The notes under the pieces: model-generated | Database searches by the model: none | Told to the model about the DNA's origin: nothing | The model's input: the letters and a program-made list of their open reading frames with translations, nothing else | Assembly: GCA_900111695.1 (NCBI GenBank) | Contig: FOHD01000002.1 | Span: forward strand, 62,001 to 126,000 | Origin: Olsenella sp. KH3B4 | GTDB taxonomy: Bacteria; Actinomycetota; Coriobacteriia; Coriobacteriales; Atopobiaceae | DNA length: 64,000 nt | Direction: 5' to 3' | Shown here: piece after piece, positions 16,257-25,735 of the stretch | Position numbering within the stretch: the stretch's first letter is position 1 | Layout of the letters: each line of letters starts with the position of its first letter | Position numbers and translations under genes: made by a program

Positions 16257-17990
16257 CTACGCCTCGCGCGGCATCTTCCACGCATGCTGGTTGGTGTGGA
16301 GCAGCTCCTCCGCGCGCTCGGAGAGAGGTTCGCCCAGGTAGTCGCGATAGACCGCCTGGATTGCGGGGTTCTCGTGGCTGCGCCGCAGCTTGGCCGTGCG
16401 GTCGAGCCCCCAAAGCACGTCGCCGCGCACACCTGCGAGCTCCTCGCCGTCATGGATGGGCAGGCCACCGCCACCGGAGCACCCGCCCGGGCACGCCATG
16501 ATCTCGACGAAGTCGTAGGAGACCTCGCCGGTCTCGAGTGCGTTGAGCAGGCGGTTTGCGTTACCCAGGCCACTCGCCACGGCAACGTGCAGCGTTGTGC
16601 CGGCAATGTCGAAGCTGGCCTCCTTCCAGCCGTCGAGACCGCGCACGTCCTTGAACGCGTCGGCGTCGCAGTTCTCACCTGTTACCAGGTAATACGCCGA
16701 GCGCAGCGCGGCCTCCATGACGCCGCCCGTGGCACCGAAGATGACGCCGGCGCCCGTTGCCGTGCCAAGCGGCTGGTCGAAATCGGACTCGGCAAGCGAG
16801 AAGACGTCGATGTGCTCGGCGCGAATCATGCGGTCCACCTCGCGCACCGTGAGCGACACGTCCACGTCGGGGTCGCCGCAAGCGTCGTTCATCACGGGGA
16901 TGTCGACCTCGGACTTCTTGGCCAGGCAGGGCATAATCTCGACACAGAAGATGCGGTGCGGGTCGACGCCAAGAAGCTCGGCGTAGTAGCTCTTGGCGAT
17001 CGCGCCAAACATCTGGCCGGGCGACTTTGAGGTGGAGAGCTGGTCCGTGAAGCGCGGGTGACGCGCTTTGCAGTAGCGCACCCAGCCGGGGCAGCAGCTC
17101 GTGAACATGGGGAACTTCACGCCCTCGGGATGCTTCAGGTGCTCCACCAGCTCGGAGCCCTCCTCCATGATGGTGAGGTCGGCCGAGAAGTCCGTGTCAA
17201 ACACGTAGTCGAAGCCCATACCCTTGAGTGCGGTGACCAGGCGCTGCGCCGTGGCCTTCTCGCGCGGAAGGCCAAACGGCTCGCCCCAGGCCGCGCGCAC
17301 GGCGGGCGCCACCTGTACCACCACGATCTTGTCCGGGTCTGCCAGGGCATCGAAGACGCGGTCGGTGTCGTCACGCTCGCGGAGCGCTCCGGTGGGGCAG
17401 TGGGTGATGCACTGGCCGCACAGCGCGCAGTCGGAGTCCTCGATGAGGCCGCCGCCGCGCACGCCCACGCAGGTGTGGCTCGAGCGGTTGGTGAGGTCCC
17501 AGATTCCCTCGGCCTGGATCTTTTCGCACACCTGGATGCAACGCAGGCAGTTGATGCACTTGTCGTTGTTGCGGATGAGCGGGAAGTCCTGGTTCCAGGG
17601 CTGGTGCGGGAGGTGCTTGGTGTAGGGCAGGCTCGTGATGCCAAGGTCGTTGGCCACCGTCTGCAGCGTGCAGTTGCCGGAGCGCACGCAGCTCGTACAC
17701 TCGGAGTCGTGCTGCGAGAGGAGAAACTCCACGTTGGCCTTGCGCGCCATGCGGACCTTGGGGCTGTTGGTGCGCACCACCATGCCGTCGAGCACGGTGT
17801 TGTTGCAGGCAGCCACCAGCTGGTCGATGCCCTCAATCTCGACCACGCACGCCCTGCACGCGCCAATCTCGTTGATGTCGCGCAGGAAGCACAAGGTTGG
17901 AATATTGATGTTGACGGACCTGGCCGCGTCCAGAATGGAGGTGTGCTCCGGGACCGTGACCTGCTTGCCGTCGATGGTAAGGGTTACCAC
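16257..17990 (-). CDS. [FeFe] hydrogenase catalytic subunit (group A)
   Basis: A 577-residue multi-cluster hydrogenase. In order: [2Fe-2S] domain (C34, C45, C48, C62); His/Cys [4Fe-4S] site (H94, C98, C101, C107); two [4Fe-4S] ferredoxin sites (C145, C148, C151, C155 and C188, C191, C194, C198); then the H-cluster domain with TSCCPGW at 297-303, MPCLAKKSE at 353-361 and MACPGGCSGGGG. All cluster ligands are present, so it should make or use H2. GTG 17990 overlaps the stop of the upstream flavoprotein gene, so translation is coupled. No maturase gene is in the window. Confidence 0.94.
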   Translation of the reverse strand: MVTLTIDGKQVTVPEHTSILDAARSVNINIPTLCFLRDINEIGACRACVVEIEGIDQLVAACNNTVLDGMVVRTNSPKVRMARKANVEFLLSQHDSECTSCVRSGNCTLQTVANDLGITSLPYTKHLPHQPWNQDFPLIRNNDKCINCLRCIQVCEKIQAEGIWDLTNRSSHTCVGVRGGGLIEDSDCALCGQCITHCPTGALRERDDTDRVFDALADPDKIVVVQVAPAVRAAWGEPFGLPREKATAQRLVTALKGMGFDYVFDTDFSADLTIMEEGSELVEHLKHPEGVKFPMFTSCCPGWVRYCKARHPRFTDQLSTSKSPGQMFGAIAKSYYAELLGVDPHRIFCVEIMPCLAKKSEVDIPVMNDACGDPDVDVSLTVREVDRMIRAEHIDVFSLAESDFDQPLGTATGAGVIFGATGGVMEAALRSAYYLVTGENCDADAFKDVRGLDGWKEASFDIAGTTLHVAVASGLGNANRLLNALETGEVSYDFVEIMACPGGCSGGGGLPIHDGEELAGVRGDVLWGLDRTAKLRRSHENPAIQAVYRDYLGEPLSERAEELLHTNQHAWKMPREA

Positions 17991-19804
17991 TGCTCGATCC
18001 TCCCCCCACGGAACGCACCAAAGCCAAAGTGGTCGCACCTCAGGCACCTCGATGCCTCCTGGTGGGCCTCTTCGTCGGTGAGCCCGTTCTCGATGAGGTC
18101 AAAGTCGCGCTTGCGGTCCTCGGCCTCGCGCAGGGTCATCTCGCACCTGGCGCAGCTCGTCTTGCCCTTGAACTGCACGGGCGGCAGCTCCACGTCAAGC
18201 GTGACCTGGTGGTTGAAGCCCAGGTAGTTGTCGATGTTGCCCGCGGCAACCTTGCCGGCGTTGACGGCGCGGATGACCGTGGCTGGACCGCTCTGGCAGT
18301 CGCCGCCCGAGAAGACGCCCTCCATGCCGGGCACGGCGGAGTCCTCCCCCACGTCGATGCGACCGCGCCTGCAGGGCACGCCCTGCTCCTCGAAGGGGCC
18401 GGACTCGATGGCCTGACCAATGGCCACCACCACGCGCTCGCAGGGGATGACCTCCTCGGGGGCGTCCGCCTCGCGCGGGGCAAAGCGCCCGCGCGAGAGC
18501 CCGCCGATGATCTGGCGCTGCACGCGCAGGCCGGTGACGTAGCCGTCCTGGGACTCGATGGCGATTGGGGCGTGGAGTTCGAGAAGCTCGCAGCCCTCGG
18601 CCTTGGCGCCCGCGATCTCCTCGTCCTGGGCCGTCATGTCCGCCACGCGGCGACGGTAGACGATGGTGACCTTCTTGGCGCCCAGGCGGATGGCCGAGCG
18701 CGCCACGTCCATGGCCACGTTGCCGCCACCAATCACGCAGACGCGCTCGTGCGAGAAGTCCGGGCGAACCTCGTCGCCCAGGGCACGCAGCATCTCGACT
18801 GCCGAGAGCACGCCCACCGACTCCTCGCCGGGAAGGCCGAGCTTGCGGTCGAGGTGCGCGCCAATGGCCAGGTAGACGGCATCGTAGTCCCTGCGCAGCG
18901 CGGCGAGGTCCTCCACCTTGGTGTCGCGCTTGACCTTGATCCCGCAGTCGAGGATCCACTGGATCTCGGCGTCAAGGCGCTCGTGGGGCAGGCGGTAGTT
19001 GGGTATGCCGTAGCGCAGCATGCCGCCCAGCTTGTGCCGTGCCTCGTAGATGGTCACGTCGTGTCCCATGACCGAGAGGTAGTAGGCGCACGAGAGGCCC
19101 GCGGGGCCGCCACCCACAACGGCCACGCGCTTGCCGGTCTTCTCGGCCATGTTGGGTCGATAGTCCGTCTCCATGTGGTCTACGGCAAAGCGCTTGAGGC
19201 CGCGGATGTTCATGGGGTCGTCGACCATGCCGCGACGGCAGTTCATCTCGCAGGGGTGCTCGCATACGTAGCCGCAGACCAGCGGCAGCGGGTTGTCCTT
19301 GCGGATGAGACGCACGGCATCCGTGTAGCGGCGAGCCTCCACCAGGCTGATGTAGCCGGGGATGTCCACGCCCGCCGGGCAGCCGGAGACACAGGGCACG
19401 AGCTGACTCTGCGTGAAGCCGCAGGCGTGCTTCTGGACGTGGTGCTCGAAGTCGTCGCGAAAGCCGCGGATGGCCGTGAGCGCCATGTCGCCGGCCTCGT
19501 AGCCAATGGCGCAGTCGGCCGAGAGATAAATCGTGCGCGCGGTGCGCTCGATGAGGTCGAGCGTGTGCTCGTCCGCGCGGTTCTCCAGGACGTCGTTCAG
19601 GAGGTCAGAGAGTGCGCGCAGGCCAACGCGGCACGGCGTGCACTTGCCGCAGCTCTGCGTGGCGCACATGTTGACGTACGCCGCGGTGAACTCCACCGGG
19701 CAGGGGGCGAGCGAGCTTACCGCAAGGCGCCGACCAAGCGCCTCGTGCAGGCTGTCCATCACAGCCTGGGCCTCGCTACGCTGCATGACATGAAGCCTAG
19801 CCAT
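17984..19804 (-). CDS. NuoF-C/GltD-like fused flavoprotein partner of the hydrogenase
   Basis: A 606-residue fusion. Residues about 1-150 match only the C-terminal [4Fe-4S] part of NuoF/HndC (CGKCTPCRVG plus SADCAIGYEAGD). Residues about 150-560 are GltD-like: a cysteine-rich domain (CVSGCPAGVDIPG, CEHPCEMNCRRG), FAD fold VVGGGPAGLSCAYYL and NAD(P) fold VIGGGNVAMDVARSA. A C-terminal CARC...CLRCD site ends it. The NuoF FMN/NADH domain is missing, so the GltD part probably handles the pyridine nucleotide, perhaps NADPH. First gene of the pair; AGGAGAGG precedes ATG 19804. Confidence 0.9.
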   Translation of the reverse strand: MARLHVMQRSEAQAVMDSLHEALGRRLAVSSLAPCPVEFTAAYVNMCATQSCGKCTPCRVGLRALSDLLNDVLENRADEHTLDLIERTARTIYLSADCAIGYEAGDMALTAIRGFRDDFEHHVQKHACGFTQSQLVPCVSGCPAGVDIPGYISLVEARRYTDAVRLIRKDNPLPLVCGYVCEHPCEMNCRRGMVDDPMNIRGLKRFAVDHMETDYRPNMAEKTGKRVAVVGGGPAGLSCAYYLSVMGHDVTIYEARHKLGGMLRYGIPNYRLPHERLDAEIQWILDCGIKVKRDTKVEDLAALRRDYDAVYLAIGAHLDRKLGLPGEESVGVLSAVEMLRALGDEVRPDFSHERVCVIGGGNVAMDVARSAIRLGAKKVTIVYRRRVADMTAQDEEIAGAKAEGCELLELHAPIAIESQDGYVTGLRVQRQIIGGLSRGRFAPREADAPEEVIPCERVVVAIGQAIESGPFEEQGVPCRRGRIDVGEDSAVPGMEGVFSGGDCQSGPATVIRAVNAGKVAAGNIDNYLGFNHQVTLDVELPPVQFKGKTSCARCEMTLREAEDRKRDFDLIENGLTDEEAHQEASRCLRCDHFGFGAFRGGRIEQW

Positions 19805-19923
19805 AAGGTCCTCTCCTTGTCGTTTTCGCCCTTGCTGGGTCCCCTCCCGAAAGGGCGCATAACGTTTCGAGTTTCGCTGTTGGCATATAGGCCAGAAACG
19901 TAAAATTCTACGAGCGGTACGAA

Positions 19924-19954
19924 AGGAGGAGTGGACGCCGTTGTCCACCCCTCC
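19924..19954 (-). terminator. Terminator-like hairpin after the DUF1893 gene
   Basis: GGAGGAGTGGAC (19925-19936) with GTCCACCCCTCC (19943-19954), 11 of 12 paired, with CTTTC after it on the minus strand. The promoter of the hydrogenase pair must lie between here and 19804. Confidence 0.55.
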
Positions 19955-20013
19955 AAATGAAACGGTCGATGTCATGCGAGAAGCCCCTGGGCGTCGCATG
20001 CAGGCGAGCACCG

Positions 20014-20487
20014 CTACTGCCGGGAGGCAGGTCCTCCGGTACCGGCCAGCCTCTTCAGGCACCCTCGGATGGCCGCAAGACCCGCCTCGGGCTCATCGGC
20101 GCTTGCCACCGAGGCGTCTATCGGGCATTGGCCAGTCCTTTGCGCATTGAGAATCGTGTCCACCTCAAGGTCGCACGTGGCAACAATCCCCCGGTCTACC
20201 AGCACCTTCTCTGCCGAGAAGGACATCACCGGGGCATGCACCGCCCTCGGCCCCAAGAGGCAGTACAAAAGCGCGGGCGCCTTCCCCACCACCTTGTCCG
20301 CAACGGAGAAGCCCTCGAGGCTGGTGCCAGCGGAGACCCACTCGAGCAAGGGTCGCACGCCCCGCGCCTTGCTCGTGAGCACGGCGTCGCCCTTGACGGC
20401 TGCCGCGGTAATTTCGTCCGCCGAGAGGAGCCCGCAGGCACGCGCCATGTCGGCGGCGCCTGGCTCGGGCGTGCTAGTCCCTGCCAT
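20014..20487 (-). CDS. DUF1893 (TM1506-like) protein
   Basis: A 157-residue protein with the DUF1893 core ADKVVGKAPALLYCLLGPRAVHAPVMS followed by a conserved region ending NAQRTGQCPID. The family has a cytidine-deaminase-like fold but no known substrate. Its ATG lies 14 bases inside the end of the upstream ECF S-component gene, so the two are probably translated together. That coupling suggests that it acts on whatever the transporter brings in. A disordered proline/alanine-rich C-terminal tail follows the domain. Confidence 0.75.
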   Translation of the reverse strand: MAGTSTPEPGAADMARACGLLSADEITAAAVKGDAVLTSKARGVRPLLEWVSAGTSLEGFSVADKVVGKAPALLYCLLGPRAVHAPVMSFSAEKVLVDRGIVATCDLEVDTILNAQRTGQCPIDASVASADEPEAGLAAIRGCLKRLAGTGGPASRQ

Positions 20488-21073
20488 GGTGCAGCTCCGC
20501 CCGCGTGACCACGCGCATCATGAGGGGAAGGGACACCCACTGGATTACAAGACCGGGGAGCCCCGTCCTGGCCACCGAGAGGACCGTCCCGAAGACGTCG
20601 ACGCCGGCGCTCCCAGTAAGGGCGGCGAGCAGGGCAAGGACCACGGCGTAGACCACGATGCCCGCGGCCTCGGACACCAGGACCTTCGCAATCCAGGGGA
20701 GCCTCTTCGTTGCCAGCAGGCCGCACGCGAGACCAAAGGTCGCGACCTCGGGCACCATAGCCAGAAGCGACAGGGGGCCGGCGGGCATGCCGGTGAGGGC
20801 AAAGCTCACGAGCGGCGCCAACGCGCCGGCAACGAGGCCGGACGCGGGGCCGGCGAGAAGACCCACGGCCATCACGGGAAGAAACATGGGCAGGAGCACC
20901 TGGCCCACCGCTGGCCCCAGGCCGAGCGCGGCGCCGAGAACGTGCGCCGCCTGTGGCAGCGCGACGGCCGCGGCAACGGCGACACCCGCGGCAAGCGCGC
21001 GTGCGGAGGGGGTCCTCACGACCGTGGCGGAAAGCGTTGCCTCACCAGCGAGACCATTCGAGCTGAGTTGCAT
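20474..21073 (-). CDS. ECF transporter S component
   Basis: A 199-residue protein with about six hydrophobic helices (e.g. LPVMAVGLLAGPASGLVAGA and IAKVLVSEAAGIVVYAVVLA). It has the size and pattern of the substrate-binding S subunit of energy-coupling-factor vitamin/metal importers. The shared EcfAAT module is not in the window. AGGAGG lies 6 bases before ATG 21073. It overlaps the DUF1893 gene and follows metY by 94 bases, so the ligand could be linked to sulfur or methionine metabolism; this is a weak inference. Confidence 0.75.
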   Translation of the reverse strand: MQLSSNGLAGEATLSATVVRTPSARALAAGVAVAAAVALPQAAHVLGAALGLGPAVGQVLLPMFLPVMAVGLLAGPASGLVAGALAPLVSFALTGMPAGPLSLLAMVPEVATFGLACGLLATKRLPWIAKVLVSEAAGIVVYAVVLALLAALTGSAGVDVFGTVLSVARTGLPGLVIQWVSLPLMMRVVTRAELHHGRD

Positions 21074-21167
21074 GTCGTTCCTCCTTCTGCGTATGGCGCA
21101 AGAAGCGCCCTTCTCGGATGCCGCGAGCGGCTTGCAGCAGCGGCACCCCGAGCGAGTTGTCGCTCCC

Positions 21168-22451
21168 CTACACCCGCGCCAGGGCCTGCTCCACGTCTGC
21201 CACGAGGTCGTCGGTTCCCTCGATGCCGCAGCTCATGCGCACCATCGCGGGAGAGATGCCGGCCGCCACCAGCTCCTCGTTGGTCATCTGGCGATGCGTC
21301 GAGGACGCCGGGTGCAAACAGCAGCTCCGCGCGTCGGCCACGTGCGTCTCGATGGCAAAGACGCGGAGCCCGGCCATGAAGCGCTCCGCCGCCTCGCGGC
21401 CGCCCGCGACCTCGAAGCTCACCACGCCGCAGCTTCCGTGGGGCAGGTACTTCTCGGCAAGCTTGTGGTACGGGTCATCCGGGAGGTCCGGGTAGCGCAC
21501 GGACGCCACCTTGTCGTTCGCGGAGAGAAACTCCGCCACGGCGCGCGCGTTCTTGCAGTGCTGCGGCACGCGCACGTGCAGGCTCTCGAGGCCGAGGTTC
21601 AGATAGAAGGCGTTCTGCGGGCTCTGGATGCTGCCAAAGTCGCGCATGAGCTGCGACGTTGCCTTGGTGATGTAGGCACTGGCCTGGCCGAACTTCTCGG
21701 CATAGACAATGCCGTGGTAGGACTCGTCGGGCGTCGTGAGCCCGGGGAAGCGCTCGGCGTTTGCCATCCAGTCGAACTTGCCCGAGTCCACAATGGCACC
21801 GCCCACGCACGCACCGTGGCCGTCCATGTACTTGGTGGTGGAGTGGGTCACGATGTCCGCGCCCCACTCGATGGGACGGCAGTTGATGGGCGTGGGGAAG
21901 GTGTTGTCCACGATGAGCGGCACGCCGTGCGCATGCGCGGCGGCGGCGAACTTCTCGATGTCGAGAACCGCGAGCGCGGGGTTGGCGATGGTCTCGCCAA
22001 AGACGCACTTGGTGTTGGGGCGGAAGGCCGCGTCAAGCTCCTCGGGCGTGCAGTTGGGATCGACGAACGTGCACTCGATGCCCATCTTGCCCAGGGTATG
22101 GGAGAGAAGGTTGAAGGTGCCTCCGTAGATGGCGGAACTCGCCACCACGTGACCGCCGGCCTCGCAGATGTTGAAGACGGCGAAGAAGTTGGCCGCCTGG
22201 CCGGAGCTGGTGAGCATGGCCGCCGTTCCGCCCTCGAGCGAGGCGATCTTGGCGGCAACGTGGTCGTTCGTGGGGTTCTGGAGACGCGTGTAGAAGTAGC
22301 CGGAGTCCTCGAGGTCGAAGAGGCGCCCCATGGCATCGGAGGTGTCGTACTTGAAGGTGGTGGACTGGACGATGGGCACCTGGCGCGGGTCGCCGTTGCC
22401 CGGCGTGTAGCCCGCCTGCACGCAGCGGGTCTCGATGCTCTGCTCGCTCAT
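21168..22451 (-). CDS. metY: O-acetylhomoserine sulfhydrylase
   Basis: A 427-residue Cys/Met-metabolism PLP enzyme that joins O-acetylhomoserine and sulfide to homocysteine. The PLP lysine lies in THSTTKYMDGHG. YTRLQNPT and SSAIYGGTFNLL are family marks, and the length (about 430) with the long C-terminal part separates MetY from the shorter MetB/MetC enzymes. GAGAGGAG precedes ATG 22451. It lies 39 bases after fumC in a five-gene run of minus-strand genes. No SAM riboswitch fits in that gap. Confidence 0.94.
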   Translation of the reverse strand: MSEQSIETRCVQAGYTPGNGDPRQVPIVQSTTFKYDTSDAMGRLFDLEDSGYFYTRLQNPTNDHVAAKIASLEGGTAAMLTSSGQAANFFAVFNICEAGGHVVASSAIYGGTFNLLSHTLGKMGIECTFVDPNCTPEELDAAFRPNTKCVFGETIANPALAVLDIEKFAAAAHAHGVPLIVDNTFPTPINCRPIEWGADIVTHSTTKYMDGHGACVGGAIVDSGKFDWMANAERFPGLTTPDESYHGIVYAEKFGQASAYITKATSQLMRDFGSIQSPQNAFYLNLGLESLHVRVPQHCKNARAVAEFLSANDKVASVRYPDLPDDPYHKLAEKYLPHGSCGVVSFEVAGGREAAERFMAGLRVFAIETHVADARSCCLHPASSTHRQMTNEELVAAGISPAMVRMSCGIEGTDDLVADVEQALARV

Positions 22452-22490
22452 GAGAACTCCTCTCTGCGGTGCGCGCGGGTAACCCCGCGA

Positions 22491-23855
<1,365 letters not shown>

Positions 23856-23867
23856 GGGCCGTACCTC

Positions 23868-25400
23868 CTATTCTGCGGGAATCTGGGGGGCAGCGTCGGC
23901 GACAGGCGCGGCGTCTTCGGGGGCCACCCCGGTGGCGGCGTCCTCGGGGTTCTCGGCCGGGTCGGTCACTTCGGCGAGAGCGCCTGCCTCTGTCGCCACG
24001 TCAGCCTCGAGCGCTCCCGTCTCGGCAGGCACGTCCTCCTCGTCCACCGCCGCCTCGTCCGTGGCCTCGCGGCGCCTCATGCCCGAGACGATGGCCGAGA
24101 CGACCTCGCTCTGGTCTCGACCGGCCACGCCGAGGTCCGCGCGCACGCCGCGGAAGCGCGGGCTGTGGCGGAACTCGTCTGCCAGCGTCGCGTTGGTGCG
24201 CGCGTTGCAGAGGGCGCCCAGGTCGCGCTGGATCTCGTCCATGTACTGGCTCATCTGCGCGCGCTCGTCGCCCAGGACCACCCCCAGGCGGTTGGCCACG
24301 TAGTGAAGCTCCTTGGCATCGCGGCGGGCGTCGTAGACGGCGTTGGCGCTGGAGAGGTCAAGCCCAAAGAGCGCCTGATCAAGGGCGTCAAGCTCCTCGT
24401 CAAAGCGGGACCTCAGGTCACCCTCGCCCAGGCCGCGCGCAAGCACGGACTTCTTCCAGCGAAACGCCGAGAGCTCCTCGACCAGGGAGTCGACCTTCTT
24501 TACCAGTCCCTTCTTGCGAACCAGCTCCATGAACGAGCTGCGCTCGAGCTTGCGCTCGTGGGCGCACGCAACGGGAAGCAGGCTGTTCTCGCCAAGCTCG
24601 CCAGCCTCGACAAGGTCGTCCACCGTCTGGGAGAAGATGTCTATGCCGCGCAGGCGCGCGGTGGCGTCGAGCAGGTTGCGCAGGATCTTGTCGGCACGCT
24701 CCGCCTGCTTCTTGGACTCCCAGGGCGAGAGGAACGAGACGAGCGAGCGGAGCCTGCGCACGGCCATGCGAAAGTCGCAGAGGGCGTCGACGTCATCCGG
24801 GTTGGCAAAGAAGCGCTCGGCCTCGGCGGCGAGCTCGCCGGCAGAAGCCGTGACCTCCCCCTCGATGGAGACGAGCGAGCCCCACGCGCTGGACTTGGGG
24901 CCGTCGACAAACCACAGGAGCGAGGCAGAGGAGGGCAGGGCGGGCGTCGAGCCAGCCGCCTCCCCCTCGGCGGCAGGTGCGGGCTGGGGGAGCTCGAGGG
25001 CAATCGCGGCGCCCTTCGACAGCCTGACCTGGCGGCCAAGCAGGTGCGACGCGATGGCGTCGAGCGAGGGCACGTGGCCGACCACGACCACGGTCTCCTC
25101 CGGAGTGGTGGCGATCTGGCCGAGAAGGGCGTCATAGTTCTGGTCGTAGAGCGTCTGGTCGACCTCGATGCCGTCGACGCCCAGGACGCTTGCGACGACC
25201 TGCGCCGTCTGCATGGCCCGAATCGCGGGGCTCGACCACACGTTTACGTCGTCGTAGTCCTCGAGCAGCGAGAACGTGCGCGGGTATGCAATCTCGAGGG
25301 CATGCCGGCCATCCGGCGTGAGCTCGCGGTAAAGGTCCGACGAGTCGTCCTGCGCCTTCTCGGCCTTGCCATGCCGCACGAGAACAAGGGTCCTGACCAT
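23868..25400 (-). CDS. SixA-like phosphohistidine phosphatase fused to a CHAD domain
   Basis: A 510-residue two-domain protein. Residues about 1-170 form a histidine-phosphatase domain: RHG with H10, then VVVVGHVPSLDAIASH with the second catalytic histidine. Residues about 195-430 form a CHAD helical domain, which binds polyphosphate, rich in conserved arginine and histidine (DFRMAVRRLRSLVSFL, DARRDAKELHYVANRL). A long acidic Ala/Glu tail follows. CHAD is more often joined to CYTH triphosphatases. A role in polyphosphate handling or phosphoryl-histidine removal is inferred. GGAGG precedes ATG 25400. Confidence 0.88.
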   Translation of the reverse strand: MVRTLVLVRHGKAEKAQDDSSDLYRELTPDGRHALEIAYPRTFSLLEDYDDVNVWSSPAIRAMQTAQVVASVLGVDGIEVDQTLYDQNYDALLGQIATTPEETVVVVGHVPSLDAIASHLLGRQVRLSKGAAIALELPQPAPAAEGEAAGSTPALPSSASLLWFVDGPKSSAWGSLVSIEGEVTASAGELAAEAERFFANPDDVDALCDFRMAVRRLRSLVSFLSPWESKKQAERADKILRNLLDATARLRGIDIFSQTVDDLVEAGELGENSLLPVACAHERKLERSSFMELVRKKGLVKKVDSLVEELSAFRWKKSVLARGLGEGDLRSRFDEELDALDQALFGLDLSSANAVYDARRDAKELHYVANRLGVVLGDERAQMSQYMDEIQRDLGALCNARTNATLADEFRHSPRFRGVRADLGVAGRDQSEVVSAIVSGMRRREATDEAAVDEEDVPAETGALEADVATEAGALAEVTDPAENPEDAATGVAPEDAAPVADAAPQIPAE

Positions 25401-25735
25401 GAGACAACCTCCGCAGATGCAACGCTTCCACCTACACGATGAACGCTCTCAGGCGGACAGGGCCGCCGTGGCCGCCCATCCGCATGAGGTTTTAGCATAG
25501 CAGTCCCCCATGACGCCGACGTTAACCATGGGGTTCGACGGTCGGCCGAATTGGGTGGACGCAAGAGGGCAGCGAGGGGCAGCGGCGCCAGCACGCGAGG
25601 AACTTCTTGGCGCACGGGGGTCGAATGGATAACATAACGATGGCCCTGCATCTTCAAGATTCGAAAACCACCCGAAACGCAGTTTTGCTACCATAAAGAT
25701 GCAACCTTGAGTCAGAAAATGAGGGGAGCGGTCAA
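25401..25735. other. 335-base spacer between the SixA-CHAD and esterase genes
   Basis: Divergent promoter region. Composition falls to AT-rich near 25640-25720, where the esterase promoter probably lies, and a TGCATCTT/AAGATGCA inverted pair sits there. No supported gene. Confidence 0.5.

Noticed and set aside
22452..22490. SAM or other sulfur riboswitch before metY
   Set aside because: The gap to fumC is only 39 bases, too short for any known SAM riboswitch.
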